A DNA stretch of 64,000 nucleotides from Frigoribacterium endophyticum. Lineage in GTDB: Bacteria; Actinomycetota; Actinomycetes; Actinomycetales; Microbacteriaceae. A program made the position numbers and the translations under genes. Shown piece after piece: positions 7,522-14,099 of the stretch (positions within the stretch are counted from its first letter, which is position 1; every line of letters starts with the position of its first letter). The stretch covers positions 310,001 through 374,000 of the forward strand of contig NZ_JAAOYV010000001.1 of NCBI RefSeq assembly GCF_011759585.1. Direction: 5' to 3'. Under the pieces are notes generated by a model. That model saw only the letters and a list, made by a program, of their open reading frames with translations. It searched no databases and had not been told where the DNA came from.

Positions 7522-8588
7522 GCGTCGCCCCGCCGGCCCTCCGCGGGAGCAGCGCGCGTCGTCCGCCCCAGCACCAGGGTCGTCGGCAGTTCGTGCACCT
7601 CCGGCGGCGCCGTGCTCCGCGGGCCCGTCGCGAGGGCGACCGCCGCCTCCGCCGCGAGCCACGCGAGCTCGGCGACCGGCTGCGACACGGTCGTCAGCCC
7701 GGCGTCCACGGCCCGTCGCTGCCCGTCGAACCCCACGATCGACACGTCGCCGGGCACGTCCACGCCGAGTCGCTCGAGCGACGCCAGCACGCTGAGGGCG
7801 AGGTCGTCGTCCTCGGCCAGCAGCGCGACCGGCAGCGGACCCGTCAGGAGGCGGGCCGCGGCTTCGTCGCCCAGCCCCGACCCCGCCGCGAGCTCGAGGA
7901 GGCTCCGCTCCGACGCGGCGACTCCTGCGGCGTCCAGCTCCGCGGCCCATCCCGCCTCCCGCTCGTGGGCGCTCCAGCGGAAGTCGCGGTCGGGCGCGGC
8001 ACGCAGGTAGACGAAGCGCCGGTGGCCGAGGCCGAGCAGGAGCCGTGTCGCCGTCCGGCCGGCGGCGAGGTCGTCGATGCCGACGCTGGGGTGCCCGGCG
8101 ACGCGCTGGCTGAGGTAGACCACGGGCATGTCGAGGGCGGTCAGCGTGGCCTGTTCGGCGTCCGACAGGGCGAAGGAGGCGACGATCACCGCGTCGGCGT
8201 TGCGTCGCGCCGGGAGGGCCGCGAAGAACGCCTCGCGCTCGGTGCGGTCGTGCACCCGGTAGAGGAGGAGGTCGAGGCCCGCGGCGCGGAGCACGTCGTA
8301 GATGCCGTCGAGGATGCTGCCGCTGAACCAGTCGGTCAAGGGCGCCCCGATCAGCACGGCGACGCGGCGCACCTTGCCCGTGGCGAGGCTCGAGGCCGTC
8401 CGGGAGACCACGAACCCGAGCCGCTCGGCAGCGTCGGCGACCGCCCGGCGGGTCTCGTTCCGCACCTTCGGCGACCCCCGCAGGGCGCGCGACACCGTCG
8501 CCACCGACACGCCCGCCGCGAGGGCCACGTCGTCCATGGTGGGCACCCGCGGGGACGGCGGGGCGGTGTTGCTCGTCTCGTCGGCCAT
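7455..8588 (-). CDS. LacI-family regulator, probable alpha-glucoside regulator
   Basis: 377 residues. Seen: N-terminal helix-turn-helix TMDDVALAAGVSVATVSRAL near 17-36, then the periplasmic-binding-protein-like effector domain ending near GFDGQRRAVDAGLTTVSQP. ATG 8588 is preceded by GGAGGAACC; an in-frame start further upstream would overlap the operator and is unlikely. The C-terminal ~40 residues are Ala/Gly/Arg-rich and partly encoded by an inverted-repeat element. The gene is divergent from a GH13 alpha-glucosidase, and a LacI-type palindrome lies 16 bp upstream of its own start, so autoregulation and control of the alpha-glucosidase are likely. The inducer is probably an alpha-glucoside (inference). 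Confidence 0.88.
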   Translation of the reverse strand: MADETSNTAPPSPRVPTMDDVALAAGVSVATVSRALRGSPKVRNETRRAVADAAERLGFVVSRTASSLATGKVRRVAVLIGAPLTDWFSGSILDGIYDVLRAAGLDLLLYRVHDRTEREAFFAALPARRNADAVIVASFALSDAEQATLTALDMPVVYLSQRVAGHPSVGIDDLAAGRTATRLLLGLGHRRFVYLRAAPDRDFRWSAHEREAGWAAELDAAGVAASERSLLELAAGSGLGDEAAARLLTGPLPVALLAEDDDLALSVLASLERLGVDVPGDVSIVGFDGQRRAVDAGLTTVSQPVAELAWLAAEAAVALATGPRSTAPPEVHELPTTLVLGRTTRAAPAEGRRGDASSSQDGRAARGPGGQPAATTT

Positions 8589-8604
8589 GGTTCCTCCTCG
8601 GTCG

Positions 8605-8620
8605 GTGCAAGCGCTTGCAC
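8605..8620. promoter_or_regulatory. LacI-family operator, perfect 16-bp palindrome
   Basis: GTGCAAGCGCTTGCAC, with the central CG typical of LacI-family operators and close to known MalR-type sites. It lies between the divergent regulator and alpha-glucosidase genes, close to the regulator's start. Confidence 0.8.
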
Positions 8621-8716
8621 ACATGATCTCACCACCGCCGCAGGTGATGCCGAAGCCAGGCTCCCTACACCCTCAATGGGGAAGGGGCTCATCCTGCCGC
8701 GCGGTCGCTGCTCGTC

Positions 8717-8756
8717 TTGACGATGATCGGGCACCGTTCCTAGGCTGTGCAAGCGC
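8717..8756 (+). promoter_or_regulatory. Alpha-glucosidase promoter with partial operator
   Basis: -35 TTGACG (8717-8722), 18-nt spacer, -10 TAGGCT (8741-8746), overlapping GTGCAAGCGCGGTCAC (8746-8761), whose left half is identical to the 8605 operator. A repressor bound here would cover the transcription start. The resulting leader of about 200 nt contains inverted-repeat copy 4. The 8589-8949 gap holds nothing else recognisable. Confidence 0.6.
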
Positions 8757-8831
8757 GGTCACCGACGTCCGCGCACGTCGGCGGCCGTGTGCGGCGGCGC
8801 GCGCTGCGCGCCGTTCGCCGCCCGCCGCCGC

Positions 8832-8906
8832 GTCGAGCGTTCAGGAGGCACCGGCCGCCGGCCCGCGCGCCCCGGGCGGGGCGCCGCCCGCCCCTGAGAG
8901 CTCGAC
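8832..8906. repeat. 75-bp inverted-repeat element, copy 4
   Basis: Left end GTCGAGCGTTCAGGAG, right end CCCCTGAGAGCTCGAC, with an extremely GC-rich interior. It is the only copy placed in a predicted 5' leader, between the alpha-glucosidase promoter and its ATG. Confidence 0.77.
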
Positions 8907-8949
8907 CCGCCCGCCAGCACCCCCCGCCACGACCACCCCGAGGAGCCCC

Positions 8950-10626
8950 ATGACCGACACGGACGCCACCCCCACCGAGGTCCCCGTCGCCGACGCCGAC
9001 TGGTGGCGCCAGGCCACCGTCTACCAGGTGTACCCGCGCAGCTTCGCCGACTCCGACGGCGACGGCCTCGGCGACATCGCCGGCGTGACCTCGCGCGTGC
9101 CGTACCTGGCGCAGCTCGGGGTCGACGCGATCTGGCTGAGCCCGTTCTACCCGTCCGAGCTCGCCGACGGCGGCTACGACGTCGCCGACTACCGCGACGT
9201 CGACCCCCGGCTCGGCACCCTGGCCGACTTCGACGACATGGTGGCGGCCGCGCACGGAGCCGGCCTCAAGGTCATCGTCGACATCGTGCCGAACCACACG
9301 TCCGACCAGCACGTCTGGTTCCGCGAGGCCCTCGCGTCCGAGCCCGGCAGCCCCGCCCGCGCCCGCTACGTCTTCCGCGACGGGCTGGACGGCGGCGCCA
9401 CCCCGCCGTCGACCTGGCCGTCGAACTTCGGCGGCAGCGCCTGGACGCGGCTCACCCGCCCCGACGGCACTCCCGAGCAGTGGTACCTGCACCTGTTCGC
9501 GCCCGAGCAGCCCGACCTCGACTGGAGCAACCCCGAGGTCCGCGACGACTTCAAGCGCACCCTGCGCTTCTGGTCCGACCGGGGCGTGGACGGCTTCCGC
9601 GTCGACGTCGCGCACGGTCTCGCCAAGGACCTCGTCGAGCCCCTCCGCGACGCCAACCCGAAGGACTTCGGCCTGCCCACCGACGGCAGCGACCCCCTCT
9701 ACGACCGAGACGAGGTCCACGAGATCTTCCAGGAGTGGCGCGAGGTGCTCAACGAGTACGACCCGCCCCGCACCGCGGTCGCCGAGGCCTGGGTCGCCCG
9801 CGAGCGCGTCTCGCTCTACGCGCGCCCGACCGAGCTCGGCCAGGCCTTCAACTTCGAGCTGACCCGGGCCGAGTTCGACCCCGCCGAGTTCCGGACCATC
9901 ATCGAGTCGAACCTCGAGCTCGCGGCCGAGAGCGGCGCCTCCAGCACCTGGGTCCTGTCGAACCACGACGTGGTGCGCCACGCGACGCGCTACGGCCTGC
10001 CGGCGACGACCGACGGCGACGCCTACCTCCTGTCGGGCGGCACGTCGCCCGAGCTCGACCGCACCACGGGCCTCCGTCGCGCCCGCGCCGCGTCCATGCT
10101 CATGCTCGCCCTGCCCGGCTCGGCCTACGTCTACCAGGGCGAGGAGCTCGGCCTGTTCGAGGTCGCCGACATCCCCGACGACCAGCTGCAGGACCCGGTC
10201 TGGATCCGCACCGAGCACGGCCTCAAGGGTCGCGACGGCTGCCGCGTCCCGCTCCCGTGGGACACCTCGTCGCCCGCGTTCGGCTTCGGCACGCACGAGC
10301 CGCACCTGCCCCAGCCGGCCTGGTTCGCCGACTCGGCCGTCTCGGTCGAGGAGGGCGACGCCGACTCGACCCTGTCGCTCTACCGGCGTGCCCTGGCGCT
10401 CCGTCACCAGCTGCAGCGCGGCGAGGACCTCACCTGGGTCGACGACGCCACCGCGGTCGTGCACTTCGCGCGCCACGACGGCTGGCACTCGGTGACGAAC
10501 TTCTCGACGGAGGCGGTGGCCCTGCCCGAGGGCGAGGTCCTGCTGTCGAGCGGTCCGGTCGAGACGCCGGCCGGAGGCGCGGCGCAGCTGCCGGGGGAGA
10601 CCACGGTCTGGCTCCGCGTCCGCTGA
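8950..10626 (+). CDS. GH13 alpha-glucosidase
   Basis: Hydrolyses terminal alpha-glucosidic bonds in small sugars such as maltose, sucrose or isomaltose; cytoplasmic, as no signal peptide is present. Seen: 558 residues; ATVYQVYPRSFAD start, DIVPNHTS (region I), GFRVDVAHG with nucleophile Asp219, VAEAWV with acid/base Glu279, and LSNHDVVRH with Asp340. The motif set is that of GH13 alpha-glucosidases (oligo-1,6-glucosidase group, probably subfamily 30). The ATG has AGGAG 5 nt upstream. Regulated by the divergent LacI protein through the operators at 8605 and 8746. No transporter is adjacent. A strong terminator follows. Confidence 0.92.
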   Translation: MTDTDATPTEVPVADADWWRQATVYQVYPRSFADSDGDGLGDIAGVTSRVPYLAQLGVDAIWLSPFYPSELADGGYDVADYRDVDPRLGTLADFDDMVAAAHGAGLKVIVDIVPNHTSDQHVWFREALASEPGSPARARYVFRDGLDGGATPPSTWPSNFGGSAWTRLTRPDGTPEQWYLHLFAPEQPDLDWSNPEVRDDFKRTLRFWSDRGVDGFRVDVAHGLAKDLVEPLRDANPKDFGLPTDGSDPLYDRDEVHEIFQEWREVLNEYDPPRTAVAEAWVARERVSLYARPTELGQAFNFELTRAEFDPAEFRTIIESNLELAAESGASSTWVLSNHDVVRHATRYGLPATTDGDAYLLSGGTSPELDRTTGLRRARAASMLMLALPGSAYVYQGEELGLFEVADIPDDQLQDPVWIRTEHGLKGRDGCRVPLPWDTSSPAFGFGTHEPHLPQPAWFADSAVSVEEGDADSTLSLYRRALALRHQLQRGEDLTWVDDATAVVHFARHDGWHSVTNFSTEAVALPEGEVLLSSGPVETPAGGAAQLPGETTVWLRVR

Positions 10627-10630
10627 GCAC

Positions 10631-10670
10631 CACGACGGCCCCGACGACAACTGTCGTCGGGGCCGTCGTG
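10631..10670 (+). terminator. Strong terminator hairpin
   Basis: Arms 10631-10649 and 10652-10670 are perfectly complementary over about 18 bp with a tiny loop, 4 nt after the alpha-glucosidase stop codon. Confidence 0.85.
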
Positions 10671-10703
10671 CGCCCGGGTCCGTCGCCCTCGCCGGGCGCG
10701 GCG

Positions 10704-10719
10704 GGCGCCACGTGGCGCC
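10704..10719. other. Perfect 16-bp palindrome in intergenic DNA
   Basis: GGCGCCACGTGGCGCC lies between the alpha-glucosidase terminator and the dehydrogenase promoter. It could be an operator or a second small terminator; nothing identifies a binding protein. Confidence 0.4.
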
Positions 10720-10847
10720 CTGCCGTGGTGAGAGGAGACGCGGATCGCCGTTGACCCGCGCCTCGTGCCGCAGGAGGTGCGGCCCCCTGCGACGACGGAC
10801 ACTCTGCCACCGCGGGCACCCCCCGGACGGGGTCGTGACCTGATCGA

Positions 10848-10853
10848 TAGATT
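10848..10853 (+). promoter_or_regulatory. -10 element, leaderless start of the dehydrogenase gene
   Basis: TAGATT followed by 5 nt and then the ATG at 10859. There is no Shine-Dalgarno sequence, so transcription probably starts at or next to the ATG. Confidence 0.55.
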
Positions 10854-10858
10854 GACGC

Positions 10859-11812
10859 ATGACCAGCGTCGCCGTGACCGTCCTGCCCGCCGCCTCGACC
10901 GGGGCCGACGCCTGGGGCGCCGAGCCCGCCCGGCGGGCCCTCGAGGAGTCGGGGGCCCGGGAGGTGCCGCTCGGCGACGACACCCGGATGATCGTCGTCG
11001 CGGGCTCGATCGACCAGGGCGAGCTGCGCCGGGCGATCGACGAGCACCCCGGCGTCGCCGTCGTGCAGCTGCCGAGCGCAGGGGTGGACGCCCACGTCGA
11101 GACGATGCGGGCCACCCGGCGGGAGGGGCTCGTCTTCACGAGCGCCAAGGGCGCCTACAGCGCCCCGGTCGCGGAGCACGCGCTGGCCCTGGTGCTGGCG
11201 ACGCTGCGCTCCCTGCAGATCAGGGCCCGCGCCTCCTCGTGGGAGTCCGAGCAGCGCGGCGTCTCGCTGAACGGGGCGCACGTCGTCATCGTCGGCGCGG
11301 GCGGCATCGGCACCGAGCTGCTGCGGCTGCTGCAGCCCTTCGACGTCGGGGTGACGATGGTGGTGCGCACCGCGCGCGAGGTCGACGGGGCGGAGCGCAC
11401 GGTGACGACCGACCAGCTCGACGACGTGCTGCCCGACGCGGACGTGGTCGTGGTCGCGGCCGCCCTGACCGAGGGCACGACCCGGCTCGTGGGCCGACGA
11501 CAGCTCGAGCTGATGCGCGACACGGCCGTGCTGGTCAACATCGCCCGGGGAGCGCTCGTCGACACCGACGCGCTCGTGGAGGCGCTCGCCGAGGGCCGGA
11601 TCGGCGGCGCGGGGCTCGACGTGGTCGACCCCGAGCCGCTGCCGGACGGGCACCCGCTGTGGAGCGAGCCGCGGGCGCTGGTCACGCCGCACCAGGCCAA
11701 CACGGAGGAGATGACCGCGCCGCTGTTCCAGGCGCGGGTGCGGGCGAACGTCGAGGCGCTCGAGAGCGGCGGCGCCCCGGAGGGGGTCGTCGACGTCGAC
11801 GCCGGGTACTGA
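10859..11812 (+). CDS. D-isomer-specific 2-hydroxyacid dehydrogenase
   Basis: NAD(P)-dependent oxidoreductase of 317 residues acting on 2-hydroxy/2-keto acids. Seen: Rossmann motif GAGGIG at 146-151; NIARGALVD with the substrate-binding Arg; GAGLDVVDPEPLPDGHPLW with the catalytic Glu; and TPHQAN with the catalytic His. The family includes phosphoglycerate, lactate, glyoxylate and hydroxypyruvate dehydrogenases; the short form without an ACT domain excludes typical long SerA. Exact substrate unknown. Single-gene unit with a leaderless promoter; inverted-repeat copy 5 begins 38 bp after the stop. Confidence 0.88.
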   Translation: MTSVAVTVLPAASTGADAWGAEPARRALEESGAREVPLGDDTRMIVVAGSIDQGELRRAIDEHPGVAVVQLPSAGVDAHVETMRATRREGLVFTSAKGAYSAPVAEHALALVLATLRSLQIRARASSWESEQRGVSLNGAHVVIVGAGGIGTELLRLLQPFDVGVTMVVRTAREVDGAERTVTTDQLDDVLPDADVVVVAAALTEGTTRLVGRRQLELMRDTAVLVNIARGALVDTDALVEALAEGRIGGAGLDVVDPEPLPDGHPLWSEPRALVTPHQANTEEMTAPLFQARVRANVEALESGGAPEGVVDVDAGY

Positions 11813-11849
11813 GCGGCGAGGCGTGCAGTCGTCGGCCCGGGCGGCTCAC

Positions 11850-11925
11850 GTCGAGCGATCAGGAGCGAGCGGCCGATCCGGGGGAGGATCGTCGCGCAGG
11901 AGCTGCGCGCTCCTGAACGCTCGAC
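11850..11925. repeat. 76-bp inverted-repeat element, copy 5
   Basis: One of the best-preserved copies: the 18-nt left end starting GTCGAGCGATCAGG and the 18-nt right end finishing CCTGAACGCTCGAC differ at a single pairing position. It lies 38 bp after the dehydrogenase stop and 35 bp before the next start. Confidence 0.8.
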
Positions 11926-11959
11926 ACCTCGACGAGCCCGGCCGACAGGGAGGACGCCC

Positions 11960-12394
11960 GTGCCCCACGACCCCGACGCCGACCTGCTCGTCGAGGCGGT
12001 CGCGGCCGTGCACCGCGAGCTCGCCGCCCTGCCCGTGGTCCGCGGTCTGCTCGCGACGCGGCTGGTCGACGCCGGCACGTCGCCCGTCAGGGTCGCGGCC
12101 CGAGTCGGCGTGCGCCGCGTCGTCGTGCGGTCGTGGCTCGCCGCTTGGGCGTCGTCGACCGAGGGGCAGCGCCGTGCGGCCGACGCGTTCCCGGTCGTGC
12201 TGACGGCGGGGGAGGAGGTCGAGCAGCTGCGGGAGCTGCAGGGGGCGACGCGACGACTGACGGCCGAGCGGGCCGGGCTGGCGCTCGCCGCCGTCGAGGA
12301 CGGCGCGACGGTCGCCGACCTCGCGGGGGCGACGGGCGCGACGGAGGGGCAGGTCGGTCGATGGCTCAGGAGCGAGGCGCCCGGCCGGCGCTGA
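11960..12394 (+). CDS. Small unknown protein with helix-turn-helix-like segments
   Basis: 144 residues with no family I recognise. Seen: Ala/Val/Arg-rich helices; a helix-turn-helix-like stretch near 41-60 (SPVRVAARVGVRRVVVRSWL) and a second near 113-136 ending GQVGRWL, both resembling HTH recognition helices. GTG start 11960 has GGGAGGA 4-5 nt upstream. The last ~13 codons run into inverted-repeat copy 6, which also supplies the stop codon; the ancestral C-terminus may have been different. A DNA-binding role is only a suggestion. Confidence 0.55.
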   Translation: MPHDPDADLLVEAVAAVHRELAALPVVRGLLATRLVDAGTSPVRVAARVGVRRVVVRSWLAAWASSTEGQRRAADAFPVVLTAGEEVEQLRELQGATRRLTAERAGLALAAVEDGATVADLAGATGATEGQVGRWLRSEAPGRR

Positions 12395-12431
12395 GCCGCG
12401 ACGAGACGACGCCGCGCCCTGAACGCTCGAC
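12357..12431. repeat. 75-bp inverted-repeat element, copy 6
   Basis: Left end GTCGATGGCTCAGGAG, right end CCCTGAACGCTCGAC. Its left half is translated as the C-terminus of the 11960-12394 gene; the stop codon lies in the middle of the repeat. Confidence 0.72.
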
Positions 12432-12498
12432 GCCGAGCCCGGCGGCCCCGATTCGCCCGCCGCCGCCGGGCGCCCAGCAGTCCGCAGCCGCGGCGGCG

Positions 12499-12504
12499 TA
12501 CCGT
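12499..12504 (+). promoter_or_regulatory. -10 element, leaderless start
   Basis: TACCGT followed by 7 nt and the ATG at 12512, with no Shine-Dalgarno sequence. Confidence 0.4.
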
Positions 12505-12511
12505 CGCCGGC

Positions 12512-13120
12512 ATGCCCCGCACAGACGACCGCTTCACCGGCCGCATCGCCGGCATCGGCACGACCTCCGGCACGCGCGTCGTCGTCGGCATGTGGCAGAG
12601 CTCCCCGCTCGGCCGCTTCAGCGACGTGATGGTCGAGTCGCCCGACGGACACCGCACGCTGCTCGCCCCGACCGAGGTGATCGCCGAGTACGTGTCGTCG
12701 ACGTACACGTTCGACGAGGTGCGGGTGGTGCCCGTGGCCGTCCACCGCGTCGACGGCGGCCTGCGGATCACCGCGGGCGACCTCGACGTGCGCCTCACCG
12801 TCGGGGGCGTCTCGACGCTCGGCATGCTGCTCCGGCTCGTCCCGCGCGGGCTGGCCACCCGCCCCGCGTGGCTGCGCGTCGTCGACCCGGTGGCCCGCGT
12901 CCTCGTGCGGGGTGCCCGGACGGCCGGCACCGCGGGCGGCGGCCGCCGTGAGTTCTACGGCGTCACCGTGGCCCGCCACGTGACGGCGGCCGAGGTCCGC
13001 GACGGCGACCGCCACCTGGGCACCCTCGCGCCCTTGTCGCCGCCGGTCCGCTTCGGCTTCGGCTCGGCTCCGGCGCAGCCGAGCCTCGTCGACGTGGTCA
13101 GCACGATCCGCCACGCCTGA
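12512..13120 (+). CDS. Conserved-looking protein of unknown function
   Basis: 202 residues, soluble, not recognised. Seen: an ordered beta-rich pattern (GRIAGIGTTSGTRVVVGMW, then LLAPTEVIAEYVSSTYTFDEV), with no signal peptide, no clear membrane span and no catalytic motif. The start at ATG 12512 is supported by a -10-like element 7 nt upstream. GC skew and codon pattern look like those of neighbouring real genes, and the frame is open across its length, so I regard it as a genuine gene. Confidence 0.6.
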   Translation: MPRTDDRFTGRIAGIGTTSGTRVVVGMWQSSPLGRFSDVMVESPDGHRTLLAPTEVIAEYVSSTYTFDEVRVVPVAVHRVDGGLRITAGDLDVRLTVGGVSTLGMLLRLVPRGLATRPAWLRVVDPVARVLVRGARTAGTAGGGRREFYGVTVARHVTAAEVRDGDRHLGTLAPLSPPVRFGFGSAPAQPSLVDVVSTIRHA

Positions 13121-13225
13121 CCCCGGCCGCCGACCCCGGTCGTCGACCCCGGCCATCCGCCGACCACGGCTTCCCCCTGCCCGCCCGCCCGCGGGAATGC
13201 CCCCCGCCCCCGCCGGGTAGTACCT

Positions 13226-13241
13226 CGGTGACACGTCACCG
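13226..13241. promoter_or_regulatory. Candidate operator upstream of the FMN reductase gene
   Basis: Inverted repeat CGGTGAC-AC-GTCACCG, 27 bp before the ATG at 13269. It resembles a dimeric repressor site; no regulator gene is adjacent. Confidence 0.45.
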
Positions 13242-13268
13242 TAGCCAGCCCCACCCCAAGGAGAACCC

Positions 13269-13826
13269 ATGACCACCGTCCTCGTCCTCGTCGGCAGCCT
13301 GCGCTCCGGCTCCACGAACGCCCAGCTCGCCGAGGCCGCCGCGCAGGTCGCGCCCGTCGGTGCGACCCTGACCGTCTTCGACGGCATCGCCCAGCTCCCC
13401 TTCTACAACGAGGACGTCGACGTGCCCGGCTCCGTGCCGGAGGCGGCGGTCGCCTTCCGCTCCGCCCTCACCGACGCGGACGCCCTGCTGGTCGTCACCC
13501 CCGAGTACAACGGCACGATCCCCGCGGTGCTGAAGAACGCGATCGACTGGGCCTCGCGCCCCTACGGCGAGAGCGCCCTGGCCGGCAAGCCGACCGCGGT
13601 CATCGGCAGCGCGTTCGGTCAGTTCGGCGGCGTCTGGGCCCAGGACGAGGCGCGCAAGTCGCTCGGCATCGCCGGCGCCCGAGTGCTCGACGACGTCACG
13701 CTCAGCATCCCCGGCTCGATCGAGCGCTTCGCGGAGGTCCACCCCTCCGACGACGCCGAGGTCGCCGAGCAGCTGACCGTGGTCGTCGCCGCCGTCGTCG
13801 CCTCGACGGAGCCCGCCGCGGCCTGA
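13269..13826 (+). CDS. NAD(P)H-dependent FMN reductase family protein
   Basis: Flavodoxin-fold reductase of 185 residues. Seen: VGSLRSGSTNAQLAEA near 8-23 (phosphate-binding loop), and TPEYNGTIPAVLKNAIDW near 77-94, the signature of the NADPH-dependent FMN reductase/azoreductase/quinone reductase family. Roles in the family include quinone, azo-dye and chromate reduction. AAGGAGAACCC precedes the ATG. Likely a single-gene unit; the upstream palindrome at 13226 suggests it is regulated. It might also supply FMNH2 to flavin monooxygenases such as the two LLM enzymes in this window, but there is no linkage. Confidence 0.88.
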   Translation: MTTVLVLVGSLRSGSTNAQLAEAAAQVAPVGATLTVFDGIAQLPFYNEDVDVPGSVPEAAVAFRSALTDADALLVVTPEYNGTIPAVLKNAIDWASRPYGESALAGKPTAVIGSAFGQFGGVWAQDEARKSLGIAGARVLDDVTLSIPGSIERFAEVHPSDDAEVAEQLTVVVAAVVASTEPAAA

Positions 13827-13959
13827 GCCCCACGACGGGGCGACCCGGGGAGCGTCCTCGCGGTCGGCCCGTCGTCGGTGCCGTCCCCCGCTCTCAGCAC
13901 CGCCGGGGGACACCGAGGAGGCGCGGGTCGGGCCCCCGAGAGGAGCCCCGTCCGGGGCG

Positions 13960-13988
13960 TTGTGGCTCACGGGGCCATGGGATAACGT
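13960..13988 (+). promoter_or_regulatory. Promoter of the flippase-glycosyltransferase operon
   Basis: -35 TTGTGG (13960-13965), 17-nt spacer, -10 TAACGT (13983-13988), giving a leader of about 105 nt before the ATG at 14100. Confidence 0.5.
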
Positions 13989-14099
13989 CGGCTCGTCGCT
14001 CGACCGGGACGCCGACCCCTCGTCCCAGCCTCGTGGCGCACCCTCACCCCGTGCGTCGATGTCGGGCGCGGCCACCCGAACCCCGACAGGACCCGACCC

